Shown here in pieces: positions 54,992 to 63,568 of a stretch of DNA of 64,000 nucleotides (positions are counted from its first letter, which is position 1; every line of letters starts with the position of its first letter). Origin of the DNA: an uncultured Bacilli bacterium. GTDB taxonomy: Bacteria; Bacillota_I; Bacilli_A; RF39; UBA660. The DNA lies in NCBI GenBank assembly GCA_934119955.1, contig CAKOSZ010000001.1, positions 186,001 through 250,000 of the forward strand, read 5' to 3'. Both the position numbers and the translations under genes were made by a program. Below the pieces are notes generated by a model. The model did not search any database and was not told the DNA's origin. It worked only from the letters and a program-made list of their open reading frames with translations.

Positions 54992-57374
54992 AAAGAAATG
55001 GCAAGAATATTGGAAAGAAAATAAGGTATTTGAAGCAAGTAATAATAGTAAGAAAGAAAAATATTATATTTTGGTTGAATTTCCATATCCAAGTGGAGCA
55101 GGATTACATGTTGGTCATGTTAGAAGTTATGCTTCTCTTGATGCTCTCGCTAGAAAAAGAAGAATGGAAGGATATAATGTTTTATTTCCTATGGGTTGGG
55201 ATGCTTTTGGCTTACCAGCTGAGGAGTATGCTATTAAAAATCATGTTCATCCAAGTATAGCCGTTAAAGAAAATATTAAAACTTTTAAAGGTCAATTAGA
55301 GAGTTTAGGTTTGTCTTTTGATTGGGCACGTGAAATTAATACAACAGATCCAGAATATTATAAATGGACTCAATGGCAATTTTTAAAGTTTTATGAAGCA
55401 GGTCTTGCTTATAAGGCTAAAAAGTCTATTAACTGGTGTCCTCATTGCAAAATTGGTCTTGCTAATGAAGAAGTTGAGGGAGGACATTGTGAAAGATGTG
55501 GGGGTCCAATTATTCATAAGGAAAAAGAACAATGGATGCTTGGCATGAAAAAATATGCTGAAAGATTATTAGATGGTCTTGCTGATACTGAGTTTCAAGA
55601 AAAAATTAAATTGGCTCAAACTAATTGGATTGGTAAATCTGTTGGAGCTGAAATTGACTTTTTAGTTGATAATACTGATGAAGTATTAAAGGTTTATACA
55701 ACTCGTCCTGATACTTTGTATGGAGTAACATTTATGGTTATTGCACCTGAACATCCTATTATTAGTAAATTAAGTGATCGTATTTTAAATATGGATGAAA
55801 TTAAAGAATATCAAGTATTTGCTAGTCATAAAAGTGAAATGGAAAGAACTCAGTTAAATAAAGAAAAAACAGGAGTTAAAATATTAGGTTTTTATGCAAT
55901 TAATCCTATTACTAAGGAGAAAATACCAGTTTATATAAGTGATTACGTTATGATGAATTATGGAACTGGTGCTATTATGGCAGTTCCTGCTCATGATGAA
56001 AGAGATTATGAATTTGCTAAAAAATTTAATATTAATATTGTTCCAGTTATAAAAGGTGGAGATATTTCTGTATCTGCCTATACTGGTGATGGTGAAATGA
56101 TTAACTCAGGTTTCTTAAATGGAATTAATAATAAGAAATTTGCTATTTATAAAATGAACGAGTATCTTGAAAAAGAAGGAATTGGTAAGAAAGCAACTAA
56201 ATATCGTTTACAAGATTGGGTTTTCTCTCGTCAAAGATTTTGGGGTGAACCTATTCCAATGATTAATTGTCCAAATTGTGGTTATGTTCCAGTTCCATAT
56301 AGTGACTTACCAGTATTACTTCCAAATGTTGCTTCTTATGAACCAACAGATGATGGTGAAAGTCCACTTGCAAGTATTTCTGAATTTGTTAATTGTAAGT
56401 GTCCTAAATGTGGTGAGGATGCTAAACGTGAAACGGATACAATGCCAAACTGGGCAGGATCTTCTTGGTATTGGCTTCGTTATATGGATCCAAACAATAA
56501 AGAAGAATTTGCGTCTAGTGCTGCTTTAAAATACTGGGGTAAAGTTGATTGGTATAATGGTGGTATGGAACATGCTACAAGACATTTATTATATGCAAGA
56601 TTTTGGAATAATTTCTTGTACGATATAGGATTAGTACCTAATAAAGAGCCATTTAAAATTCGTGTTTCGCATGGTATGATTTTAGGTTCAAACGGAGAAA
56701 AAATGAGTAAATCAAGAGGAAATGTAATTAATCCAAATGATTGTATAAATGAAGTTGGAGCCGATGCTTTAAGAGTATATGAAATGTTTATAGGTGATTA
56801 TGAAAAAGAAGTTAGTTGGTCAACTGCTAGTTTAAATGGTTGTAAGAAATTTTTGGATCGTGTTGAAAGAATTGGTAATAAACTAAATAGCAAAACTACT
56901 TACTCCCCTACTCTTGAAATTTTATTTAATCAAACAATTAAGAAAGTTTCTAATGATCTTGATACTTTAAAATATAATACTGCTATATCTAGTTTAATGA
57001 TTTTATTAAATGAAATGGAAAAATTAGAAAGTATCACTAAGAAAGATTATCGTACTTTCCTAACTTTACTAAATCCAATGGCACCTCATATAACCGAAGA
57101 ATTAAATGAAATATATAATTTAGGTGCCCCACTTTGTAATTCTAAATGGCCTCAATATGATGAAACTAAATTAATAAATGATATAGTAACAATTGCTGTT
57201 CAAGTAAATGGTAAACTTCGTGCTACTTTTGAAACTAATCATAATGCTGGCGAAGAAAAATTAAAGAAACTTGCTATGCAAGAAGAAAATGTTCTTAAAT
57301 ATATTGATAGTCATGAAATTATTAAAATAATTGTTATTAAAAATAAAATAGTAAATATTGTTATAAAAAATTAG
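54972..57374 (+). CDS. leuS: Leucyl-tRNA synthetase
   Basis: An 800-residue class I synthetase with the HIGH motif as PYPSGAGLHVGH, zinc-type Cys clusters (CPHCKIG, CERCGG and later CPNCGY, CPKCGE), the CP1 editing domain (TTRPDTLYGVTFMV, GTGAIMAVPAHDERDYEFA) and KMSKS as NGEKMSKSRGN. ATG 54972 is preferred over GTG 54963, because AAAGG is too close to the latter. Regulated by the leucine T-box upstream. Confidence 0.97.
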   Translation: METKKIEKKWQEYWKENKVFEASNNSKKEKYYILVEFPYPSGAGLHVGHVRSYASLDALARKRRMEGYNVLFPMGWDAFGLPAEEYAIKNHVHPSIAVKENIKTFKGQLESLGLSFDWAREINTTDPEYYKWTQWQFLKFYEAGLAYKAKKSINWCPHCKIGLANEEVEGGHCERCGGPIIHKEKEQWMLGMKKYAERLLDGLADTEFQEKIKLAQTNWIGKSVGAEIDFLVDNTDEVLKVYTTRPDTLYGVTFMVIAPEHPIISKLSDRILNMDEIKEYQVFASHKSEMERTQLNKEKTGVKILGFYAINPITKEKIPVYISDYVMMNYGTGAIMAVPAHDERDYEFAKKFNINIVPVIKGGDISVSAYTGDGEMINSGFLNGINNKKFAIYKMNEYLEKEGIGKKATKYRLQDWVFSRQRFWGEPIPMINCPNCGYVPVPYSDLPVLLPNVASYEPTDDGESPLASISEFVNCKCPKCGEDAKRETDTMPNWAGSSWYWLRYMDPNNKEEFASSAALKYWGKVDWYNGGMEHATRHLLYARFWNNFLYDIGLVPNKEPFKIRVSHGMILGSNGEKMSKSRGNVINPNDCINEVGADALRVYEMFIGDYEKEVSWSTASLNGCKKFLDRVERIGNKLNSKTTYSPTLEILFNQTIKKVSNDLDTLKYNTAISSLMILLNEMEKLESITKKDYRTFLTLLNPMAPHITEELNEIYNLGAPLCNSKWPQYDETKLINDIVTIAVQVNGKLRATFETNHNAGEEKLKKLAMQEENVLKYIDSHEIIKIIVIKNKIVNIVIKN

Positions 57375-57396
57375 TCAAAATATGGCTAATTTTTTA
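57365..57396 (+). terminator. Terminator after leuS
   Basis: AAAAAATTAGTCA-aaata-TGGCTAATTTTTT, a 13-pair stem with one G-T pair; the first arm contains the leuS stop. Confidence 0.8.
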
Positions 57397-57433
57397 ATTT
57401 TGTGATATGATTATATCATAATAGGAGGCGTAT

Positions 57434-58036
57434 ATGACTCTTTATGATTTATTAGAAAGTTTAAGAGATAATAAAGATGAATTAACTAATGTTTTAATAA
57501 ATTTAGATGCTTTTCTTAAATATTTTCATGAGTATGGTTATTGTATAATAGATTTTGATCCTAAAAAAATTATTCTTTTTAATGGTAAATTAACAGTTAA
57601 TTCATTTAGACAAGTATTAGAAAAAGTAGATATTTATCCTAATAGTAAACAAATTAATATATTTCAAAATTGTAAAATAGGAATAACTTCTTATAATAAT
57701 ATGCCAATTAGTGGAAGTATGAATCAAGATCATTATAATTTAATAAGAGATAATTTAAAAGTATTTAAAGATAATATTCCAAGTGATATATATGAGTACT
57801 ATGAAGAAGTATTTTTAAATTCTAATATTATGTATTTGGGGGATTATTTACAAAAGAAGAAAATGGAAGCAAGTGGTAATCAAAATACAAATGCTATGAG
57901 AAAAACATTATCAACTGAAATAGGAAGAGCATTTGTAAATAATGACGAAGCAGCCTATGTAAAAATTTTATTTATTCCTTCCTTACTTGTTTTTACTTAT
58001 ATTTTATCTTTAATTCTATATTTTTTAGTATTTTAA
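57434..58036 (+). CDS. C-terminally anchored protein of unknown function, faintly kinase-like
   Basis: A 200-residue protein with a soluble N-terminal part and one C-terminal membrane span (about 178-199, LFIPSLLVFTYILSLILYFL). Residues about 25-55 (FLKYFHEYGYCIIDFDPKKI followed by ILFNGKLTVNSF) resemble the catalytic-loop region of protein kinases without the catalytic residues; this is a weak impression. The start ATG 57434 has AGGAGG. The palindrome TGATAT-GATT-ATATCA lies just upstream and could be an operator. Confidence 0.65.
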   Translation: MTLYDLLESLRDNKDELTNVLINLDAFLKYFHEYGYCIIDFDPKKIILFNGKLTVNSFRQVLEKVDIYPNSKQINIFQNCKIGITSYNNMPISGSMNQDHYNLIRDNLKVFKDNIPSDIYEYYEEVFLNSNIMYLGDYLQKKKMEASGNQNTNAMRKTLSTEIGRAFVNNDEAAYVKILFIPSLLVFTYILSLILYFLVF

Positions 58037-58083
58037 TTAAAACACTTGATTTTTTGCTATAATTATGTTATTTTATAAGCATG

Positions 58084-58106
58084 AAACACGAAAGTGTTTT
58101 TTATTT
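58084..58106 (+). terminator. Terminator before secE
   Basis: AAACAC-GAAA-GTGTTT with a GNRA tetraloop, followed by TTTATTT. It ends the preceding gene and lies just before the secE ribosome binding site, so secE may be attenuated or start from a promoter overlapping it. Confidence 0.7.
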
Positions 58107-58116
58107 AGGAGAGAAT

Positions 58117-58332
58117 ATGGAAAAAACTAAAAAAGGAAGTAAAAAAGACGTTAAAACGGTTAAAAAAGATAATTTGTTTGTACAAATTAAAAAAGAAATG
58201 AAAAAGGTTCATTTTCCAAGTAAAAAAGATATGGTTAAATATAGTATTGCAACTATTAGTTTTGTTATCTTTTTTGGAGTTTATTTTTATTTGATACAAC
58301 TTGCTATGGCATTTATTAAATCAATTATTTAA
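58117..58332 (+). CDS. secE: Preprotein translocase subunit SecE
   Basis: This 71-residue single-span SecE has a Lys-rich N-terminus, the amphipathic KKEMKKVHFPSKKDMVKYS helix and one C-terminal membrane segment (about 46-68). ATG 58117 has TAGGAGAG. It sits directly before nusG as in most bacteria; rpmG, often just upstream, is absent. Confidence 0.94.
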   Translation: MEKTKKGSKKDVKTVKKDNLFVQIKKEMKKVHFPSKKDMVKYSIATISFVIFFGVYFYLIQLAMAFIKSII

Positions 58333-58341
58333 GGGGGATTT

Positions 58342-58878
58342 ATGGAAGAAAAACAATGGTATGTAGTTAATACTTATTCAGGACATGAAAATAAAGTAAA
58401 AGAAAAACTTGACATGCGTGCTGAATCTATGGATATGAAAGATTATATTTATAGGGTTATAGTACCAGAAGAAAAGATTATTGAAGAAAAAGATGGTGTT
58501 AAAAAAGAAAAAGTTAAAAAATTATTTCCAGGTTACATATTAGTTGAAATGGTTATGAGTGATGAGGCTTGGTTTATAGTTAGAAATACACCTGGGGTAA
58601 CAGGATTTATTGGATCAAGTGGTAAAGGTGCTAAACCTACACCATTACAACCATATGAAGTTGATAATTTACTTAAAAATATGGATATGGAAAGAATTGA
58701 TATTAAAAATGATTTAGCAGTTGGCGATAAAATTAAAATTGTTGATGGACCATTTGCTGGAATGTTTGGTAAAATTGATTCTATTGATGAAGAAAAGAAA
58801 CAAGTTAATGCAATTGTTGATTTATTTGGTCAAGAAACAACTATTGAATGTGAGTTAAATCAAATTAAAAAGGCTTAA
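58342..58878 (+). CDS. nusG: Transcription termination/antitermination factor NusG
   Basis: A 178-residue protein with an NGN domain (WYVVNTYSGHENKVKEKL, LFPGYILVEM, VRNTPGVTGFIG) and a C-terminal KOW domain (VGDKIKIVDGPFAGMFGKI). Ribosome binding site AAGGGGG. Confidence 0.97.
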   Translation: MEEKQWYVVNTYSGHENKVKEKLDMRAESMDMKDYIYRVIVPEEKIIEEKDGVKKEKVKKLFPGYILVEMVMSDEAWFIVRNTPGVTGFIGSSGKGAKPTPLQPYEVDNLLKNMDMERIDIKNDLAVGDKIKIVDGPFAGMFGKIDSIDEEKKQVNAIVDLFGQETTIECELNQIKKA

Positions 58879-58879
58879 T

Positions 58880-59605
58880 ATGGGTAAAGTTTTGGTTGAT
58901 TTTCAAGAAATTGAAAAATATAAAAAGAATAATATGTGTGGCCGTCCTGGTAAAGAAGGAACATGTTATTATTTAACTGATGATATAATTATTAAAATAT
59001 TTCATATATTTGTTGGTAATAAAAGAGTTTATTTTGCTGATATAAAAAATGATTTTATTGCTTTTCCAATAGATGTTTATTTTGATAGTATGGTTAAACT
59101 TGAAACTGCATATACTATGAAGTATTTAGCAGGTACTGGTTTAATTAATGGTTTTCCAAGTGGAGTAAGAATAGAAAATGTGAAACAGGCATATATTAAT
59201 TTAAGAAAAGTTATTGAAGAGTACCAAGATATTAATATGTATGATATGTGTCTTGCTAATATTTTATATGATAAAAGTACTAATAGTTTTAGACTAATTG
59301 ATACTAGTAGATGGTATCCTTCAAATAATGCTTTTTCTAAAAATATTGAACAATTTAATAATTGTTTGTGTTATTATTTATTTAGACATAACTTAGATTG
59401 GATTAGTAAATTAAGTAGTGTAAAAGAATTACGTGAATTAGATAAATTACATAGATTATATGAGAATTATTTAGATAATAATTTTCCTAATTTTGAAGAA
59501 TTACTTGATACTGTTAGTTATGAAATAGGTAAAAAAAGTGATAAAAAGATAAAAACTTTTGGTGATTTAGCAGGATATGGTGATAAATTTACTAAAAAGT
59601 CTTGA
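58880..59605 (+). CDS. Kinase-fold protein of unknown function, between nusG and rplK
   Basis: 241 residues. It begins one base after the nusG stop (AAAAAGG site), so it is in the nusG operon. Kinase-like elements are a Gly/Tyr loop followed by a Lys strand (GTCYYLTDDIIIKIF), a catalytic-loop analogue MYDMCLANILYD (Asp-x4-Asn near residue 127) and a metal-site analogue FRLIDTSRW near 145. HxD is replaced by YxD. It may be an atypical kinase or pseudokinase. I know no family name for it. Its place beside nusG and the L11 operon suggests a link to translation or transcription, but that is inference. Confidence 0.72.
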   Translation: MGKVLVDFQEIEKYKKNNMCGRPGKEGTCYYLTDDIIIKIFHIFVGNKRVYFADIKNDFIAFPIDVYFDSMVKLETAYTMKYLAGTGLINGFPSGVRIENVKQAYINLRKVIEEYQDINMYDMCLANILYDKSTNSFRLIDTSRWYPSNNAFSKNIEQFNNCLCYYLFRHNLDWISKLSSVKELRELDKLHRLYENYLDNNFPNFEELLDTVSYEIGKKSDKKIKTFGDLAGYGDKFTKKS

Positions 59606-59630
59606 TTTTAGAGATAAAAAATGTTATTAT
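59602..59630 (+). promoter_or_regulatory. Promoter of rplK-rplA
   Basis: TTGATT (59602-59607), a 17-nt spacer and TATTAT (59625-59630), overlapping the stop of the kinase-like gene. Confidence 0.7.
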
Positions 59631-59635
59631 CATAT

Positions 59636-59716
59636 CGCTATATTTAGTTATAGTGTTAGTGGGAGGCAAATGTAACTTATAGTTGCGGACAAAGTTAGCT
59701 ATTTGGACCACTCACG
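59636..59716 (+). promoter_or_regulatory. Structured leader upstream of rplK
   Basis: AGTGG-gagg-CAAAT ... ATTTG-ga-CCACT forms a closed stem with an inner TAACT-tat-AGTTG hairpin and the internal sequence CGGACAAAGTTAGC. Two-part stems like this are seen in leaders where ribosomal proteins bind their own mRNA. An L11/L1 autoregulatory site is likely but not proven. Confidence 0.55.
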
Positions 59717-59751
59717 AAAAAAAACAAAAATTATGAAAGGATGTGTTTTTC

Positions 59752-60177
59752 GTGGCAAAGGAAGTTGTTAAAAAAATTAAGTTAGCAATTCAAGCAGGAA
59801 AAGCAACACCAGCTCCACCAGTTGGTACAGTTTTAGGACCTGCCGGAATTAACTTACAAGATTTCTGTTCAAAGTATAATGATGCAACAAGAGATAAGAT
59901 GGGAGATATTGCACCAGTTGAAATTACTATCTATGATGATAGAAGTTTTGATTTTGTAATTAAAACTCCACCAACAGCATTTTTAATTAAAAAATATGCT
60001 AAGGTTCAAAAAGGTTCTGTTAAAGGAAAGAATGAAATTGTTGGATCATTAACAAGTGATCAAGTTAAAGAAATTGCTACTATTAAATTACCAGATTTAA
60101 ATGCTTATGATCTTGATGCTGCAATTAAAAGTGTTAAGGGAACAGCAATTAATATGGGTATAGAAGTAAAAGATTAA
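59752..60177 (+). CDS. rplK: 50S ribosomal protein L11
   Basis: 141 residues: KKIKLAIQAGKATPAPPVG, GPAGINLQDFCSKYN and the C-terminal rRNA-binding KGTAINMGIEVKD. I start at GTG 59752 (VAKEVV, equivalent to the usual MAKKVV); another GTG at 59743 is in frame but would add three odd residues, and the AAAGGATG site fits either. Confidence 0.95.
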   Translation: MAKEVVKKIKLAIQAGKATPAPPVGTVLGPAGINLQDFCSKYNDATRDKMGDIAPVEITIYDDRSFDFVIKTPPTAFLIKKYAKVQKGSVKGKNEIVGSLTSDQVKEIATIKLPDLNAYDLDAAIKSVKGTAINMGIEVKD

Positions 60178-60184
60178 AATAAAA

Positions 60185-60240
60185 AAATCATATAGGTAAC
60201 TATGTGGAAGGATTAGTCCGCTAAAACCACAAGGAGGTAA
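60185..60240 (+). promoter_or_regulatory. Small hairpin leader before rplA (candidate L1-binding site)
   Basis: ATGTGG-aaggattagtccgctaaaa-CCACA lies directly before AAGGAGG of rplA. The short GTGG/CCAC stem with a GGATTAG internal stretch may be the feedback site of L1 in this operon; this is inferred from position. Confidence 0.4.
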
Positions 60241-60242
60241 AA

Positions 60243-60941
60243 ATGAAAAAAAGAGGAAAGAGATATAATGAAGCCTCATCTAAAATAGATAAGAGCAAGT
60301 TATATACAAAAGAAGAAGCAGTTAAATTAGTTAAAGAAACTTCTAATAGTAAATTTGATTCAACTATTGAAGTTGCAATGTATTTAAATCTTGATACTAA
60401 AAAGGCTGATCAACAATTAAGAGGTGCTGTTGTACTTCCTAATGGAACTGGTAAAACTAAAAAAGTTTTAGTTATTGCAAAAGGTGATGCTCAAAAAGCA
60501 GCAAGAGAAGCAGGAGCTGATTTTGTTGGAGATATGGACATGGTAGAAAAAATCGAAAAAGAAAATTGGTTCGGTTTTGATACTTTAATTGCAACACCAG
60601 ATGCTATGCCACTTCTAGGTAAATTAGGACGTGTTTTAGGACCAAAAGGTTTAATGCCAAACCCTAAAACTGGTACAGTTACAACTGATGTTGTAAAAGC
60701 AATTAATGATGTTAAATCAGGACGTGTTGAATATAGAACTGATAGTTTTGGTAATATTCATGGTATCATTGGTAAATCAAGTTTTGATGAAGAAAAATTA
60801 CTTGAAAATTTAAATACATTTGTTGGTACTATTTTAAAACTAAAACCTGCTACTGTTAAAGGTGATTATGTTAAAAATATTAGCATTTCATCTACACAAG
60901 GTCCTGGAATTAAATTAAGTATTAATTCATTTGACAAATAA
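60243..60941 (+). CDS. rplA: 50S ribosomal protein L1
   Basis: 232 residues, the usual length. It shows KRGKRYNEASSKIDKSKLYT, RGAVVLPNGTGKTKKVLV and the L1 signature LGRVLGPKGLMPNPKTGTVT. Strong AAGGAGG upstream. The 3' end carries the promoter for the rplJ-rplL unit. Confidence 0.97.
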   Translation: MKKRGKRYNEASSKIDKSKLYTKEEAVKLVKETSNSKFDSTIEVAMYLNLDTKKADQQLRGAVVLPNGTGKTKKVLVIAKGDAQKAAREAGADFVGDMDMVEKIEKENWFGFDTLIATPDAMPLLGKLGRVLGPKGLMPNPKTGTVTTDVVKAINDVKSGRVEYRTDSFGNIHGIIGKSSFDEEKLLENLNTFVGTILKLKPATVKGDYVKNISISSTQGPGIKLSINSFDK

Positions 60942-60958
60942 TAAAAAAATGTTATAAT
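60931..60958 (+). promoter_or_regulatory. Promoter of rplJ-rplL
   Basis: TTGACA (60931-60936), a 16-nt spacer and TATAAT (60953-60958), within and just after the end of rplA. Confidence 0.85.
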
Positions 60959-60967
60959 AATGTTTAT

Positions 60968-61051
60968 TAAGTGAACCGAAGACAGTAGGTATAAAAATAA
61001 ATCCTACCGAGGACTATTAATCTTTTTAAGAGTCCTTCTGGACTCTTTTGT
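60968..61051 (+). promoter_or_regulatory. L10 leader (ribosomal protein autoregulatory element)
   Basis: The sequence has the conserved L10(L12)4-binding pattern CCGAAGACAGTAGGT ... ATCCTACCGAGGAC. It is followed by the attenuator hairpin AAGAGTCC-ttct-GGACTCTTTTG. Excess L10-L12 complex should favour termination before rplJ. Confidence 0.85.
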
Positions 61052-61079
61052 TTACTTGTAATAAAAAAAGGAGGAAGAA

Positions 61080-61580
61080 ATGGCAAATCCTAAGATATTA
61101 GAACAAAAACAACTTATAATTGATGAAATTAAAGAAAAAGTTGAAAACTCTAATGGTATTGTTTTATTTGACTATCGTGGATTAACTGATGCAGAAATTA
61201 AAGAATTAAAACATTTATTAAGAGATGTTGATAGTGAATATAAAGTTTACAAGAATACTTTAATTCAAAGAGCACTTAATGATTTAAATATTGATATCCA
61301 TGAACATTTAAATGGACCAAGTGCTGTTGCATTTAGTGCTGATCAAATCGCTCCAATTAAAGTACTTGCTAATTTCATGAAGAAACATAAAGCAGTTACT
61401 TTAAAAGTTGGATTAGTTGATGGTGAAGTAACAAATGAAGACGAATTAAACAGTCTTGCAACAATTCCATCAAGAGAAGGCTTGCTTACAATGCTTGCAG
61501 GTGGTATGCTTGCTATACCAAAAGATTTAGCAATCTGTCTAGATTTATATGCTAAAAAATTAGAAGAAGAAAATAATTAA
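61080..61580 (+). CDS. rplJ: 50S ribosomal protein L10
   Basis: 166 residues, the usual length. It shows the N-terminal rRNA-binding part (GIVLFDYRGLTDAEIKEL, YKVYKNTLIQRAL) and the C-terminal helix (LLTMLAGGMLAIPKDLAICL) that binds L7/L12 dimers. Ribosome binding site AAAGGAGGA. Confidence 0.96.
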   Translation: MANPKILEQKQLIIDEIKEKVENSNGIVLFDYRGLTDAEIKELKHLLRDVDSEYKVYKNTLIQRALNDLNIDIHEHLNGPSAVAFSADQIAPIKVLANFMKKHKAVTLKVGLVDGEVTNEDELNSLATIPSREGLLTMLAGGMLAIPKDLAICLDLYAKKLEEENN

Positions 61581-61599
61581 AAAATGGGAGGAATTTAAA

Positions 61600-61968
61600 A
61601 TGGCAAAATTAACAAGAGAAGAATTTATTAGTGCTTTAAAAGAAATGAGTTTACTAGAAATCAAAGATTTAGTAGATGCAATGAAAGAAGAATTTGGAGT
61701 AGATCCAAGTAGTGTTGCAGTTGCAGCACCAGTAGCAGCAGAAGCAGTTGATGAAGGACCAAAAATGGTTACTGTTAACTTAGTAAATGCAGGGGCAGCA
61801 AAAGTTAATGTTATCAAAGTAATTAAAGAAATTACAGGACTTGGATTAAAAGAATCTAAGGACATCGCTGATAAAGGTGGAGCTGTTAAAGAAAACATTT
61901 CTGTTGATGAAGCAAATGATATTAAAGCAAAACTTGAAGAAGCTGGCGCAGAAGTAGAAGTTAAATAA
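61600..61968 (+). CDS. rplL: 50S ribosomal protein L7/L12
   Basis: A 122-residue stalk protein with an N-terminal dimerisation helix pair, the Ala/Val-rich hinge (SSVAVAAPVAAEAVDEGP) and the C-terminal factor-binding domain (KVNVIKVIKEITGLGLKESK). GGGAGGA upstream. rpoB, which follows rplL in most bacteria, does not follow here. Confidence 0.97.
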   Translation: MAKLTREEFISALKEMSLLEIKDLVDAMKEEFGVDPSSVAVAAPVAAEAVDEGPKMVTVNLVNAGAAKVNVIKVIKEITGLGLKESKDIADKGGAVKENISVDEANDIKAKLEEAGAEVEVK

Positions 61969-61985
61969 TAAATTCAAATTGAAAG

Positions 61986-62014
61986 ATATAGGTTATTGAC
62001 CTATATTTTTTTTT
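61986..62014 (+). terminator. Terminator after rplL
   Basis: ATATAGGT-tattg-ACCTATAT, an eight-pair stem followed by eight T. Confidence 0.88.
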
Positions 62015-62039
62015 ATGTAATAATAAACTTGGAGGATAT

Positions 62040-62939
62040 ATGAAGTTTGTAAAAAGAAATTATTTATTTATAATAATATCAGTTATTTTGGTCTTATTTG
62101 TTACATTTAGTTTTATTTCTAGTAGAAATGATTATAACGAAGTTTTAGAAGCTAAAAAAAATTCGGTAACTGAGTGCTTTTTAAATGAAGATAAACATTC
62201 ACCGGGTATATGTTTAAAATTACAAGAGGAATTTAATGATGAATATAAAACTAAGCCATCTTTTTATGATACAGTATCATATGCTTTGACTGGTAATTAT
62301 ATGATTTTAGATATGACTTTATTTTTATTAATAGTTATTCCTACTTTATATAATTTAAGTAATTTATTAGGTGATAAAGTAATTCTTCATAACATGACAA
62401 AAGAAAAATATTCTAAAATTAAACTTAATATTTTAAAACAAGGTTATCGCTACCTTTGGTTCTACCCTACTCTTTTAATATTTTTCTTTCTTTTATGTTT
62501 AATAGTTAGCACCAATCAAGCTACAACAAATTTTCTTTATACAGATATTAATTTAGCAAGTAATCCTATTTATTTTATTATCATGTATTTATTAAATGCT
62601 CTTTTTCTAACAGGAACTTATCTTAATATTTCTTTAATTGCTTTAAGAATTAAACATAATTATTTTCTTGCAACTTTAATTTCTTTTCTAATTTTTCTTG
62701 TAACTGAGGTATTTTTATTTCTTTTTGTTGATAGATTATTTATTTCTTCAATATTGGATAAAGTAAATTATCAAGATTTGTTTAGTATAATAGGTATCTT
62801 TGATATTAAAATTAATAATGCAGTTAATTTTAATTTAAGAGTGTTTATAAGTTTTAGCATGTTTTTTCTTACTTTTGTAATAACTTATTTAATATATAAA
62901 AATAAAGAAAAATTAGTTATATCAGTGGAGGGCAATTAA
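62040..62939 (+). CDS. ABC-2-like membrane subunit of an ABC exporter
   Basis: A 299-residue membrane protein with about six hydrophobic segments (near 9-28, 93-115, 137-160, 176-200, 208-232, 262-284) and a soluble loop after the first span. The layout is that of ABC-2 type permeases. It shares one base with the next gene (TAATG), which encodes the ATPase, so they form one operon with the partial third gene. Confidence 0.8.
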   Translation: MKFVKRNYLFIIISVILVLFVTFSFISSRNDYNEVLEAKKNSVTECFLNEDKHSPGICLKLQEEFNDEYKTKPSFYDTVSYALTGNYMILDMTLFLLIVIPTLYNLSNLLGDKVILHNMTKEKYSKIKLNILKQGYRYLWFYPTLLIFFFLLCLIVSTNQATTNFLYTDINLASNPIYFIIMYLLNALFLTGTYLNISLIALRIKHNYFLATLISFLIFLVTEVFLFLFVDRLFISSILDKVNYQDLFSIIGIFDIKINNAVNFNLRVFISFSMFFLTFVITYLIYKNKEKLVISVEGN

Positions 62940-63568
62940 TGAAATTAGAAATTAAAAATATTAGTAAAAAATTTAATGATAACTTAGTACTAGATAATAT
63001 TAATATGCAACTTACTAGTAATAATATCTATGGTTTTAGTGGTCGTAATGGAAGTGGTAAAAGTGTTTTACTTAAAATAATAAGTGGATTATATTTTCCA
63101 ACAACAGGTAATATATTTTTAAATGATAAAAAAATAGATTATCATGAAAAATTTTTACCAAGTCTTGGAGTTTTAATAGAAAGTCCTAAGTTTTTTCATA
63201 ATTTAACTTGTTATGAAAATTTAGAAATAATTGGTAATATTAGTAAAAAAATAGAAAAAGAAGATATTTTACGTGTTTTAGAAATAGTTAATTTAATAAG
63301 TGAAAAAGATAAAAAGTTTTCTAAATGTTCTCTTGGAATGAAACAAAAATTAGGTATAGCCTCAGCAATTATAAACGATCCAGATATTCTTATTTTAGAT
63401 GAACCATTTAATGGTATTGAAGAAGCATCAGTTTTAAAAATAAAAGAATATTTAAAATCTATTAAAAATAATAAAATAATTATTTTGTCAACTCACAATA
63501 AAGAAGATTTAGAAGAATTATCTAAACAAATATTTTATTTTGATAATGGAAAAGTGTGTATAAAATGA
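62939..63568 (+). CDS. ABC transporter ATP-binding protein
   Basis: A 209-residue ATPase with Walker A GRNGSGKSVLLK near residue 36, signature CSLGMKQKLG (SLGMK instead of the more common LSGGQ, as in bacitracin/lantibiotic-type exporters), Walker B ILILDEPFNGI and the H-loop ILSTHNKED. It ends in TGA overlapping the ATG of the next permease gene. Confidence 0.94.
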   Translation: MKLEIKNISKKFNDNLVLDNINMQLTSNNIYGFSGRNGSGKSVLLKIISGLYFPTTGNIFLNDKKIDYHEKFLPSLGVLIESPKFFHNLTCYENLEIIGNISKKIEKEDILRVLEIVNLISEKDKKFSKCSLGMKQKLGIASAIINDPDILILDEPFNGIEEASVLKIKEYLKSIKNNKIIILSTHNKEDLEELSKQIFYFDNGKVCIK

